A stretch of DNA of 64,000 nucleotides from an uncultured Chloroflexota bacterium. GTDB lineage: Bacteria > Chloroflexota > Anaerolineae > Aggregatilineales > Phototrophicaceae. This document shows positions 34,791 to 43,219 of this stretch, piece by piece. Where the stretch lies: the NCBI GenBank assembly GCA_937974245.1, contig CALJKV010000102.1, forward strand, positions 66,921-130,920, in the 5' to 3' direction. Position numbers and translations under genes: made by a program. Under the pieces are notes generated by a model. The model was given only the letters and a program-made list of their open reading frames with translations, had not been told where the DNA came from and did no database searches. Each line of letters opens with the position of its first letter. The first letter of the stretch is position 1.

Positions 34791-35186
34791 GTGCAGGTCA
34801 CACTCGTGTATGACGGCCAATGCGTACTGTGCCAGCAGAGCAAACGGCTGATCCTGGCGCTGGATTGGTTCAAACGGACGGCCTTCGTGGATGTGCATGA
34901 CCGTGAAGCGGTGAATGCCTGCTGCCCTGGGCTGGACTTCGCCGCCGCGATGGGGCAAATGCACCTGATTACGCCCGATGGCGAACTGGCAGGCGGTTTT
35001 CTGGCCGTGCGACGTGTGCTGAAAGAACTGCCGCTGGGGTATCCGGCCTGGCTGCTGCTGCACCTGCCGGGTATGGCGTGGGTTGGCGAACGAGCGTATG
35101 GTTGGGTGGCCCGCCACCGCTACCGGATTAACCGGTTGTTTGGCGCGGCGGTCTGTGAGGGGGATACCTGCCGCACATCATCCTGA
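34791..35186 (+). CDS. DCC-family (DUF393) thiol-oxidoreductase-like protein
   Basis: 131 residues. The N-terminus LVYDGQCVLCQQSKRLI carries the DxxCxxC motif that defines the DCC/DUF393 family, a thioredoxin-like fold predicted to handle thiol-disulfide exchange. Two more Cys (AVCEGDTC) lie at the C-terminus, which is not typical and may form a second pair. The start is a GTG at 34791 after AAGGGG; a nearby ATG is out of frame. The redox partner is unknown. Confidence 0.88.
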   Translation: MQVTLVYDGQCVLCQQSKRLILALDWFKRTAFVDVHDREAVNACCPGLDFAAAMGQMHLITPDGELAGGFLAVRRVLKELPLGYPAWLLLHLPGMAWVGERAYGWVARHRYRINRLFGAAVCEGDTCRTSS

Positions 35187-35258
35187 CGCATCGTGGAACT
35201 AAATGCTGAACTCAGGCGTCTTAGAAACAACAGCGATGAAAACTAACGGAGGTTCAGC

Positions 35259-37505
35259 ATGAAGCGCTTACTCTATTTCGTCCCGTTCTTCTTATTACTC
35301 CTGGCGCTGCCCGTCCAGGCGCAGGTGGACTGCCCTGTGCCGCCACCCTGCCCACCCGGCTCCGTCTGTCCCCCGGTGCCAGTCTGCCCCCCGCCCATTG
35401 TTCCCGGTGTATTTACCAACCCGGAATGGCTGAAGATTGACTACCACCGCGTCACCGTGACCATCGAAAACCAGATCGCCACGACGCAGGTTGACCTGGA
35501 GTTCGTCAACGAGGGCAACGGCCTGGCGGAAGGCACGTTCATTTTCCCACTGCCGGCGGAAGCCTCGGTAGACCAGCTCACCATGTATATCAACGGCCAG
35601 CCGATTGAAGCCAAAATCCTGCGGGCGGACGAAGCGCGCGGCATCTACAACGAAATCGTGCGCCAGTACCGCGACCCGGCGCTGCTGGAATACATCGGCT
35701 CGAACGCGATCCAGGCCAACGTGTTCCCCATCCCGCCCGGCGAGTCGCGCCGTATCCAGATCAGTTACGGGCAGGTGCTGGAAGTCGAAAACGGGCTGAT
35801 CCACTATGTGTATCCGTTGAAAGTGACGAACCTGCTCACGCCACGCCCGGTTGAGGAACTCAGCATCAGCGTGAACGCCCGCAGCAACGACCCGATCAGC
35901 AATATCTACTCGCCCAGCCACCCGGTAGCGATCAGCCGCGACGACGCCAACAACACCTTCCGCGTCGGCTTCGAGTCGGGCCAGTATGTGCCGGGCGACG
36001 ACTTCAGCCTGTACTACGGCATCGCCAATGAAAACATCAACGTCAACCTGATTACCTACCGTGAAAGCGCCAATGAAGACGGCTTCTTCATGCTGCTGGT
36101 GCAGCCGCCGGTCACCACGCCGGACGATCAGGTAATCCCGAAAGATGTCATTATCGTGCTGGATCAATCCGGCAGTATGTTTGGCGACAAATGGGATCAG
36201 GCCCGCGCTGCCGCCGAATACGTGCTGGAACACCTGAACCCGGAAGACCGCTTCAACATGGTTCTGTTCAGCACCGGCTGGCGCACCTACAGCACCCTGA
36301 TGGAATCCCCGGCGCAGGTGCGCGGCGCGGTAGATTGGATTCGCGGCCAGGAAGCCATCGGCGGCACGGACATCAACGGCGCGCTGACATCGGCAATGGA
36401 AATGGCCGACCCGGAACGCCCGACGACCATCCTGTTTTTGACGGATGGGCTGGCAACTGAAGGCGAAGTGGAAACGGATGCCATCCTCAAGAATCTGGAA
36501 AACGCTGCCGCCCCCAATGTCCGTATTTTCACCTTTGGCGTGGGCGATGACGTGGATACCTTCCTGCTGGATGCGATTGTACGCGACCATCGCGGCACGG
36601 GTTCGTATGTGCGCCCAAGCGAACGTATTGATGAGGAAGTCGCCGGGCTTTACAACAAGATCAGCGCGCCGGTGCTGACCGATGTCTCGCTCGATTTGGG
36701 TGGCATCGTGGTCGAAGATATGTATCCCGCTCAACTGCCCGACCTGTTTGCCGGAACACAGCTCACGCTGGTGGGACGCTACCGGGGCAGCCTGGAAAAC
36801 GCGACTATCACGCTGCGCGGCAAAGTCAACGGCGGTGACCAGACCTTCACTTATAGCAACCTGTCGTTCTCAGGTCGGGCAGGCGGCGACGCTTTCATCG
36901 CCCGGCTGTGGGCGACCCGCCGCATCGGGGACTTGCTCAACACGATCCGTCTGAACGGGGAAAATCCGGAACTGGTGGACAGTGTGGTACGGTTGAGCGT
37001 GCGCTACGGTATCATCACACCCTATACCAGCTTCCTGATCGAAGAAGATGACATCCTGACACAGCAGGGACGTGCCAATGCCGCCAACACCTTCCGTCAA
37101 GAGGCTGAGGCGCTTTCGACCACCAGCAGCGGCGCAGGCGCAGTTGAGGCCGCCGATGCCGCCGCCGGGTTCGCCAACGCCCAAGCGCCAGCCCCGGCCA
37201 TGACCCAGACTCCGCTGGGCACCCTGGCACCAGCAGGTAAAGATGGCGAAGGCACTGTCAGCGAATACGGCCAGACTGTGAATCCGATCCAGACCGTGAA
37301 CAGCAAGACGTTCATCCTGCAAAATGGCGTGTGGACGGATACCACCTTTGAGCCGGATACCATGCAGACTCAGCCGGTCGTCTTCCTGAGCGATGCCTAC
37401 TTCGCGCTGCTCGACAGTGTGCCGGAACTAGGCGACTACTTCGCCCTGGGTGAGCGCGTTATTGTGGTGTGGGACGGCGTGGCCTATGAGGTCGTGAGCG
37501 AGTAA
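35259..37505 (+). CDS. Secreted VIT + vWA domain protein
   Basis: 748 residues. A signal peptide (LLLLALPVQAQ) precedes a Cys/Pro-rich stretch (six Cys within about residues 25-45, as in DCPVPPPCPPGSVCPPVPVC read in part). A VIT domain follows (about 55-190) with the DEARGIYNEIVRQYRDPALL block. A vWA domain (about 300-470) has a complete MIDAS: DQSGS, GGTDI and TDG. The tail is beta-rich with an Ala/Pro linker. This is the layout of bacterial relatives of inter-alpha-trypsin-inhibitor heavy chains, likely metal-dependent adhesion or binding proteins. GGAGG six bases before the ATG fixes the start. Confidence 0.93.
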   Translation: MKRLLYFVPFFLLLLALPVQAQVDCPVPPPCPPGSVCPPVPVCPPPIVPGVFTNPEWLKIDYHRVTVTIENQIATTQVDLEFVNEGNGLAEGTFIFPLPAEASVDQLTMYINGQPIEAKILRADEARGIYNEIVRQYRDPALLEYIGSNAIQANVFPIPPGESRRIQISYGQVLEVENGLIHYVYPLKVTNLLTPRPVEELSISVNARSNDPISNIYSPSHPVAISRDDANNTFRVGFESGQYVPGDDFSLYYGIANENINVNLITYRESANEDGFFMLLVQPPVTTPDDQVIPKDVIIVLDQSGSMFGDKWDQARAAAEYVLEHLNPEDRFNMVLFSTGWRTYSTLMESPAQVRGAVDWIRGQEAIGGTDINGALTSAMEMADPERPTTILFLTDGLATEGEVETDAILKNLENAAAPNVRIFTFGVGDDVDTFLLDAIVRDHRGTGSYVRPSERIDEEVAGLYNKISAPVLTDVSLDLGGIVVEDMYPAQLPDLFAGTQLTLVGRYRGSLENATITLRGKVNGGDQTFTYSNLSFSGRAGGDAFIARLWATRRIGDLLNTIRLNGENPELVDSVVRLSVRYGIITPYTSFLIEEDDILTQQGRANAANTFRQEAEALSTTSSGAGAVEAADAAAGFANAQAPAPAMTQTPLGTLAPAGKDGEGTVSEYGQTVNPIQTVNSKTFILQNGVWTDTTFEPDTMQTQPVVFLSDAYFALLDSVPELGDYFALGERVIVVWDGVAYEVVSE

Positions 37506-37525
37506 CCCGACTCGAACCCGTTTTC

Positions 37526-37556
37526 AAGCCCCTTTCCGCCCGGAGAGGGGCTTTTT
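37526..37556 (+). terminator. Intrinsic terminator after the VIT-vWA gene
   Basis: AAGCCCCT (37526-37533) pairs with AGGGGCTT (37546-37553), extended by inner C/G pairs, followed by a five-T tract. It lies 20 bases after the stop codon. Confidence 0.9.
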
Positions 37557-37568
37557 GTTGTCGGGCAT

Positions 37569-37952
37569 CTATGTGCTGAGGATATCTACCTTGACCAGTG
37601 GGCTGGCTGCTACCCATTCGTCCAGTTCATCACCATGATCGGGCATCCTCGCCAGAATTGCGGCCAGCACACGCCGCCGTTCGTCTTCATCCAGCACCGG
37701 GGTGGCCCGCGCGGGAAGGTCGGCAGTCACACTTTGCGTGAGATGGAAAGTGAAGTCGGGACTCGCCAGCAAATTTTCGTACCAGTGGCGGCGTTTGCCT
37801 GGCGAGCCGGTGATATACAGTACCCCGGCTACGTTGTGGAAGAAGATTTCGATGCGGCGTGGCTGTCCGCTTATCCGCCCGATCGTGGTAATATCAATTA
37901 ATCGTTCGGCGGCTAATGCCTGCTGAATTTGTACCTTCTGTGTCGTATTCAT
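37569..37952 (-). CDS. Deazaflavin (F420)-dependent nitroreductase-family protein
   Basis: 127 residues. The pattern IDITTIGRISGQPRRIEIFF, then LYITGSPGKRRHWYENLLAS and PDFTFHL is that of the PF04075 family (Ddn-like), split-barrel proteins that use coenzyme F420 in actinobacteria and some Chloroflexota. Some members bind fatty acids or heme derivatives instead, so cofactor use is inferred. It is a single gene, convergent with VIT-vWA and divergent from degV. The ATG at 37952 has no strong ribosome-binding site. Confidence 0.85.
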   Translation of the reverse strand: MNTTQKVQIQQALAAERLIDITTIGRISGQPRRIEIFFHNVAGVLYITGSPGKRRHWYENLLASPDFTFHLTQSVTADLPARATPVLDEDERRRVLAAILARMPDHGDELDEWVAASPLVKVDILST

Positions 37953-38036
37953 GGTTTTCTAATCTGATAGCCTTTACAGTCTGTGTAAGTATTGTATAGT
38001 TATTGTATAGAGCAAGAGAGATGCAGAAAGTGTACC

Positions 38037-38900
38037 ATGTCCCAAAATGCTATCGCAATTATCACTGACAGCACCTGCGATCTGCCAGACGACAGGATCG
38101 CTCAGTATGGTTTCCAGGTCGTGCCCATGCAGCTTATCTGGGGGTCGCAACTGCTGCGCGACCGGGTGGACATCCAAGCGGACGCCTTCTACCAGCGCCT
38201 TGTCAGCGACTCAGCCTACCCCACGACGTCACAGCCCACCCCAGCGGACTTTGTGGCCGCGATCCAGCAAGCACAGACCAGCGGCGCAACGGAAGCGATT
38301 ATCTTCACAATCAGCGGACAGATGAGCAATACCTACAATTCAGCCCGGCTGGCGGGTGAGATGGTGGACTTTCCGGTAACGATTGTGGACTCTAAAGCCA
38401 ATTCGATGAGCCTCGGCTGGCAGCTCATGGCCGCCGCCCGCGTTCGTGACGGCGGAGGCAGCGCTGCGGACATGCTGGCTGCTGCCGAACGGGTACGCGC
38501 CAACACCGTCACGCTGCTCTATGTGGATACGCTTGAATATCTGCAAAAAGGCGGGCGAATCAGCCTGGCGGCTCGCTGGGTCGGGACGATTCTGGACCTC
38601 AAGCCGCTGCTGCACGTTGACCATCAAACCGGCAAAATCGAACCCAATTCCCGCGCCCGTACCCGGGGACAAGCGCTGGACAAGATGTATACAACTTTTT
38701 TCAGCCAGCTTGATACCGACCAGCCCTTACATGTCGCCGTGATGCACGGCAATGTACCCGCACTGGCCCGCGAAGTGGCTGACCGCATCCAACAGGAATA
38801 CCAACCGGTGGAAATGGTGACAGCCCTCACGTCACCGGTGATGGGTGTCCATACCGGGCCGGGAGCACTGGCACTGTGCGGGTACGCGGGGAACTTCTAG
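38037..38900 (+). CDS. DegV family fatty-acid-binding protein
   Basis: 287 residues. DegV hallmarks are IAIITDSTCDLPDD at the N-terminus, PTTSQPTPADF, FTISGQMSNTYNSA and the central TLEYLQKGGRISLAARWVG. DegV/FakB proteins bind one fatty acid and present it to a FakA kinase for phosphorylation; no FakA is in the window. The start is the ATG at 38037 (MSQNAIAI); the open frame reaches 15 codons further upstream without a ribosome-binding site. The final residues HTGPGALALCGYAG are the usual C-terminal signature. Confidence 0.93.
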   Translation: MSQNAIAIITDSTCDLPDDRIAQYGFQVVPMQLIWGSQLLRDRVDIQADAFYQRLVSDSAYPTTSQPTPADFVAAIQQAQTSGATEAIIFTISGQMSNTYNSARLAGEMVDFPVTIVDSKANSMSLGWQLMAAARVRDGGGSAADMLAAAERVRANTVTLLYVDTLEYLQKGGRISLAARWVGTILDLKPLLHVDHQTGKIEPNSRARTRGQALDKMYTTFFSQLDTDQPLHVAVMHGNVPALAREVADRIQQEYQPVEMVTALTSPVMGVHTGPGALALCGYAGNF

Positions 38901-38910
38901 AGTACCGCGG

Positions 38911-39567
38911 TTAATCCGGCCTGTCAGCGGAAGGGGACACTGCATCCGGTGTGGAGGCGCTGCCCTCTTCGGTCTTTGCTTCTGCCAGAGGTGTATTCGT
39001 AGGGACAGGCGGCTTCCCATCCGGGGAAGCACCATGTTCTGGCTTTGGCAGCGGTACATTCAGAGCCGGGGACGCAGCCGACAGCCGATCCGAGTCGGAT
39101 GATTTGGGTATAAATAAGGGACTCATCTGACCCGGCACGCCCGCCGGTTCAGGTGTGTCCAGCGTTTTCGGTTTTGCGGCCTTCGTTTCTGCCGCCGCCG
39201 GTGACGCCACGCGGGAGGAAAATCTTTCAAACAATGTCACCAGGTCAGCGATGGGCAGCGGTTTGGCGATATACTCGTCACATCCGGCAGCCAGGCAGCG
39301 TTCACGATCACCAACCATTGCGTAGGCTGTCACCGCAATAATGGGCAGTTTATGCCCGTCAGCCCGGAGTCTACGCACCACGTCTAACCCGGTCAAGGAG
39401 CCGGGTAGTTGAATATCCATCAGCACAATGTCCGGTTGGTCACGTTCAAAGTTCTCTAACGCCGTTGTGCCATTCATATAAGTGACCACATCGTGCTTAC
39501 CAATTCGCGCCACGCGTTCCACCAGGGAAAGATTAGCCGGGTTATCTTCTACATACAAGATGCGCAC
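38911..39567 (-). CDS. Response regulator receiver with a disordered tail
   Basis: 218 residues. Residues 1-122 are a complete receiver domain: acidic pair Glu7/Asp8 (ILYVEDN), phospho-acceptor Asp51 (IVLMDIQLPG), the Thr of AVTAYAM and the Lys of IAKPL. The remaining 95 residues are Pro/Ala/Ser-rich and unstructured, with no output domain. It resembles the polar-type receivers that work with hybrid or soluble kinases by protein contact. The GTG at 39567 is preferred because AGAGGGG lies six bases upstream; the TTG at 39573 overlaps the kinase stop. It is coupled to the histidine kinase gene. Confidence 0.93.
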   Translation of the reverse strand: MRILYVEDNPANLSLVERVARIGKHDVVTYMNGTTALENFERDQPDIVLMDIQLPGSLTGLDVVRRLRADGHKLPIIAVTAYAMVGDRERCLAAGCDEYIAKPLPIADLVTLFERFSSRVASPAAAETKAAKPKTLDTPEPAGVPGQMSPLFIPKSSDSDRLSAASPALNVPLPKPEHGASPDGKPPVPTNTPLAEAKTEEGSASTPDAVSPSADRPD

Positions 39568-39569
39568 GA

Positions 39570-41045
39570 TCAACCCCTCTCTTCCTGCTTAGCCGGATTC
39601 AAAACCAGCAAAGGGCGCGGTCTGGTATCTAATCCTTCCGGATAACGCGGCAGCCACACATGAAACGTACTCCCTTTGCCCACTTCACTCTCCACCCAGA
39701 TACGCCCATCCATTAAATTCAGCAACTGGCGCGAAATCGCCAACCCCAGGCCAGCGCCTGAACGCGGGTCGCGTCCAATCGATTCTGCCTGCTTGAACTC
39801 CTCAAAAATCAAGGCGTGATTCTTGGAGTCAATACCGCTACCAGTATCCTTGACGCTCAAGCGCACGCCTTCGCCATCGGCACGCCCAAGCAAGGTGATC
39901 GAACCGGTCTCGGTGAACTTAGCCGCGTTGCTAAACAGATTAAGCAGCACCTGGCGCACCCGGCTTTCATCAGCCAGCAAATCAGGTAGGTCAGCGGCCA
40001 GGTCTGTCTCCAGGCGGATAGGTTTGTTCCCTATCAATCCGGCTGCGGTAGAGAGTACCATATCAGCCACCGGCTGAATGCGTACACGTTCAGAGCGAAT
40101 ATCCAGCTTACCAGCATCCACCCTGGAAATATCCAGAATGTCGTTAATCAAACTGAGGAGCTGCCGTCCACTGGTATGAATCTGTCCCAGGTCGCTCTGG
40201 TAGGCATCGGGCAACGACACGCCATCATACATGGACGGAAAACTCAGCATGGTTTCGCTGAAGCCAATGATAGCATTGAGCGGAGTCCGCAGTTCATGGC
40301 TCATATTGGCAAGGAACTGACCGCGATAGTGCTTGGCTTCCTCCGCAGCGGCACGAGCAAACTCAAGCTGCTGGTTTGTTTCCTGAAGCTGCTCAGAAAG
40401 CGCCTGGGTACGCAGCAGAGTGCGCTCCAGCAGCTGCCGGTTATCAAAAAGCGCCTGGGTCGTCTTCCGCTCTTTCTGGTAATTTTGCAGCGCCCATTCC
40501 GTAACAGCGAAAAGCTCCCCGCTGCTTTGTGCCGCCAGCAAGGCGCTCAAAAATGTCAGCAGGATGGCAAAGACCTGGTGGGTCCCCAGGGAGTCAAAAT
40601 TACCCCGCCCGATAAATGGCGCAAAAATGATAGTCAGCGTGGTAATTATCGCCAGGATGAATGTATTCGATGGCGCGACCAGCAGGCCGACGATGAACAC
40701 GATTACCGGGAATACAAAGGGCATGAGCTGCGAAACAACAGCGTCTCCGCTGCCAAGCGCGATGCCAACCGCAGCAATAGTGCCAAGCGCATACGACCAG
40801 ACTGCAAAGTAGAATTTTTCACGCGCGAGGAAGAGCCGCGCTCCCAGACAGCCTGCTGATGCGCTCAGAATTACCATCATCCAGCCCGCAACATTGTACT
40901 TTTGCAGCGTCCCAATACTGAACAGAATCCAGAAGGCGACGAAACACCCTATCAGGGTCACTTTCCAGAGCGTATCGAGCCGGTCGGTTCGAACTTCGTT
41001 GGCAAAGTCCTGATTGGTAGGGATATTTGGGGTACTCATGGTCAT
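39570..41045 (-). CDS. Membrane sensor histidine kinase
   Basis: 491 residues. Six membrane helices (about 30-180) form the sensor without a large periplasmic domain. They are followed by a coiled coil (LLERTLLRTQALSEQLQETN) and a HisKA/HATPase core: H-box FLANMSHELRTPLNAIIGFS, N-box LLNLFSNAAKF, G1 VKDTGSGI and G2 GAGLGLAISR. It should autophosphorylate the H-box His and pass phosphate to the receiver encoded directly downstream. The input signal is unknown. The ATG at 41045 has GGGA seven bases upstream; an ATG two codons on is also possible. A TATAAT at 41090-41085 may be its -10 box. Confidence 0.94.
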   Translation of the reverse strand: MTMSTPNIPTNQDFANEVRTDRLDTLWKVTLIGCFVAFWILFSIGTLQKYNVAGWMMVILSASAGCLGARLFLAREKFYFAVWSYALGTIAAVGIALGSGDAVVSQLMPFVFPVIVFIVGLLVAPSNTFILAIITTLTIIFAPFIGRGNFDSLGTHQVFAILLTFLSALLAAQSSGELFAVTEWALQNYQKERKTTQALFDNRQLLERTLLRTQALSEQLQETNQQLEFARAAAEEAKHYRGQFLANMSHELRTPLNAIIGFSETMLSFPSMYDGVSLPDAYQSDLGQIHTSGRQLLSLINDILDISRVDAGKLDIRSERVRIQPVADMVLSTAAGLIGNKPIRLETDLAADLPDLLADESRVRQVLLNLFSNAAKFTETGSITLLGRADGEGVRLSVKDTGSGIDSKNHALIFEEFKQAESIGRDPRSGAGLGLAISRQLLNLMDGRIWVESEVGKGSTFHVWLPRYPEGLDTRPRPLLVLNPAKQEERG

Positions 41046-41345
41046 GGTACATTCCCAATTCAAAATAGATTGTAATTAAAAATTATTATACACACGCTTG
41101 CTGTAATAAGGCGTAAGATTTGATTGCATTTTTCTAACAAACCGATATTGGCCGCCGTTTGACCTGCTTTCGGGACGATTATCACCCCCCAATCATTAGG
41201 GGGGCGATGAACCTAAAAGCGTGTTATCATGACAGTGTGTTTATTAGATCAGCCTGATTATATATTTAGCTTTGTCTAATCAGTTTGCTTTCTGAACCGC
41301 TGCCAACCTGGCAGCTCTACTTTATATTGATTTAAGGGGTGCACT
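41046..41345. promoter_or_regulatory. 300-base divergent regulatory region, kinase / ABC-2 exporter
   Basis: No gene is seen here. On the minus strand a TATAAT (41090-41085) lies 40 bases above the kinase start. Two palindromes are present: a G/C hairpin CCCCCC (41185-41190)/GGGGGG (41199-41204) extended by outer ATC/GAT, and GCTGCC-AACCT-GGCAGC (41299-41315). The second lies just upstream of a TTTATATTG that could be a -10 box for the exporter genes, so it is a possible operator. AAGGGG six bases before 41346 is the exporter's ribosome-binding site. Confidence 0.5.
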
Positions 41346-42254
41346 ATGCGTTCCTCACCAGATATTGTGATCCATACCGAGAGGTTGACCAAGCGCTACA
41401 GCAAATTGCTGGCACTGGATAACCTGAATCTGGACGTACAGCGCGGTGAAATCTTCGGCTACCTGGGGCCGAACGGCGCGGGTAAAACCACAACGATCCG
41501 ACTGCTACTCGACTTTATCCGTCCAACTAGCGGAAAATCCATCGTGCTGGGGCTAGATGCCCAGGCACAGAGCGTGACACTCCACCAACATATCGGCAAT
41601 CTGCCGGGCGAACTATCCCTATGGAACCACATGACCGGATGGGAAGTCGTCCGCTACCTGGGCGGGCTGCGGGATGGTGTGGATGAGCGCTATGTAAGCG
41701 AACTGGCCGACCGGTTGGAAATGGACATGACGCGCAAAGTCAAAGCCTGTTCTTCCGGCATGAAACGCAAGTTGGGACTGATTCAGGCACTCATGCACAA
41801 GCCCGACCTGCTCATCCTGGATGAGCCAACCAACGGCCTCGACCCGCTGGTGCAGCAGACGTTCCACAAGCTGATGCGCGAGGTTGCGGCGGAAGGTCGA
41901 ACTGTGTTTATGTCATCCCACAATTTACCGGAAGTGGAGGCCACCTGTGACCGGGTGGGCATCCTGCGGGAAGGACGACTGCGGGCTGTCGAGCGGATCA
42001 GCGACCTGAAGCAGGTGCGCTTCCGCTGGATGACTCTGCGGGTTGCAGGTCAAGCTGACCCGACCCGGTTTGCAACTCTGCCGGGTGTTTCCGACGTCAC
42101 GCACCACAATGGCACAATTCGCTTTCGCGTCACTGGCGAGCTTGACCCGGTGATTAAGGCCGCCGCCCAGCATCATGTTCTAGACATGGCCTATGAAGAA
42201 CCCACTCTGGAAGAAATCTTCCTGGAATACTACGGGGAGGAGAAATCATCATGA
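41346..42254 (+). CDS. ABC-2 type exporter, ATP-binding protein
   Basis: 302 residues. It has Walker A GPNGAGKTTT, signature CSSGMKRKLGLIQAL (the SSGM variant of LSGGQ found in drug and lipid exporters), Walker B LLILDEPTNGLDPL and H-loop VFMSSHNLPEVE. The C-terminal 80 residues are the extension usual in CcmA/DrrA-like proteins. It would energise the permease encoded next, with which it shares an ATGA overlap (42251-42254). The substrate cannot be inferred. AAGGGG six bases before the ATG sets the start. Confidence 0.93.
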   Translation: MRSSPDIVIHTERLTKRYSKLLALDNLNLDVQRGEIFGYLGPNGAGKTTTIRLLLDFIRPTSGKSIVLGLDAQAQSVTLHQHIGNLPGELSLWNHMTGWEVVRYLGGLRDGVDERYVSELADRLEMDMTRKVKACSSGMKRKLGLIQALMHKPDLLILDEPTNGLDPLVQQTFHKLMREVAAEGRTVFMSSHNLPEVEATCDRVGILREGRLRAVERISDLKQVRFRWMTLRVAGQADPTRFATLPGVSDVTHHNGTIRFRVTGELDPVIKAAAQHHVLDMAYEEPTLEEIFLEYYGEEKSS

Positions 42255-43060
42255 ACAATCCGGGTATCATCTTCAAACGCACGTTATGGGATTCGCGCAT
42301 GGGAATCATCGGCTGGGGGGTTGGCGTCGGGCTAATCACGCTGCTGATTGTTGTCTTGTTTCCAACCATTACACAGATTAAGGGCTTTGCGGAAATGCTG
42401 GAAAGCCCGATTTACAAAGCCTTCCTGGGAGAAGCAGCAGACGCCGCCGCCTTCCTGACGCCCGAAGGATTCCTCGCGGTTTATGTGGTCGCCTTCACCC
42501 CACTCTACCTGGCGATTTACCTGGTCATGCTGGGGCTGAATGTCACCGCCGGGGAAGAAGAGCGCGGCACGATTGATCTGCTGATGAGTACGCCTATCCC
42601 ACGCTGGCAGGTCATTGTGGAGAAGTTTCTGGCAATCGTCGTTATCACGCTGCTGATTCTGGCGATTAACTTCGCGCTGGGACTGGCCGGCCTGCTCATC
42701 ACCCCGGACATGACCGTTTCTCCGATACGGTTGGCCGAAGGTTCGCTGGCGATGCTGCCGGTTTCGGTACTGATGGCGGCCTTGGCGATGCTACTGGCAA
42801 CCGTCACCCGTTCGCGTGGGCTGGCTGGTGGGTTAACCGGCGCGGTTATCATCGCATCGTACATGATTACCACCCTCTCAGAAGTCGCTACCGAAGCCCT
42901 TGGCCCGGTGAAGCCACTCTCGTTCTTCACCTACCATCACAGCGTCCAGATCATGCGTGAGGGCATCCTGTGGGGGGACTTCCTGCTGCTCTCAACAATC
43001 ACCGTAGTCATGGTAGGACTGGCGTTATTCTTCTTCCAGCGACGGGACTTAGCCGTGTAA
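42251..43060 (+). CDS. ABC-2 type exporter, permease
   Basis: 269 residues with six membrane helices. The N-terminal one (IGWGVGVGLITLLIVVLF) is followed by a long extracytoplasmic loop (about 40-75). The coupling segment GEEERGTIDLLMSTPIPRWQ is typical of ABC-2 permeases of the NatB/YhfO type. Its start overlaps the stop of the ATPase gene by four bases, so a strict pair is made. The exporter substrate is unknown; the divergent two-component system may respond to the same signal, but this is a guess. Confidence 0.9.
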   Translation: MNNPGIIFKRTLWDSRMGIIGWGVGVGLITLLIVVLFPTITQIKGFAEMLESPIYKAFLGEAADAAAFLTPEGFLAVYVVAFTPLYLAIYLVMLGLNVTAGEEERGTIDLLMSTPIPRWQVIVEKFLAIVVITLLILAINFALGLAGLLITPDMTVSPIRLAEGSLAMLPVSVLMAALAMLLATVTRSRGLAGGLTGAVIIASYMITTLSEVATEALGPVKPLSFFTYHHSVQIMREGILWGDFLLLSTITVVMVGLALFFFQRRDLAV

Positions 43061-43094
43061 GTTGCGAGCAAATGAAGGCACATTTCGGATCACG

Positions 43095-43121
43095 ACAAGG
43101 GGCTTCACTGCGGCCCCTTGT
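43095..43121 (+). terminator. Hairpin after the ABC-2 exporter genes
   Basis: A perfect 9-bp stem ACAAGGGGC/GCCCCTTGT with a 9-base loop lies 34 bases after the permease stop. The following sequence (CCGCTGTTT) has only a short T run, so it may be a weak terminator. Confidence 0.6.
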
Positions 43122-43167
43122 CCGCTGTTTGCCTGCTTCACACTGCCACACCAGCGCCACGATGCGT

Positions 43168-43173
43168 TATAAT
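43168..43173 (+). promoter_or_regulatory. Probable -10 box of the malQ gene
   Basis: A perfect TATAAT lies 47 bases before the malQ start codon. No good -35 hexamer is seen at 16-18 bp upstream, so the promoter may need an activator. Confidence 0.45.
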
Positions 43174-43219
43174 CCTCACCGGTGTTGGATAACCTTTAGA
43201 AGAATGACAAGGAACACAC

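Noticed and set aside
35295..36734. A 479-codon open frame on the minus strand inside the VIT-vWA gene
   Set aside because: The plus strand has a signal peptide, VIT and MIDAS motifs and a good ribosome-binding site; the minus-strand peptide has no family pattern.
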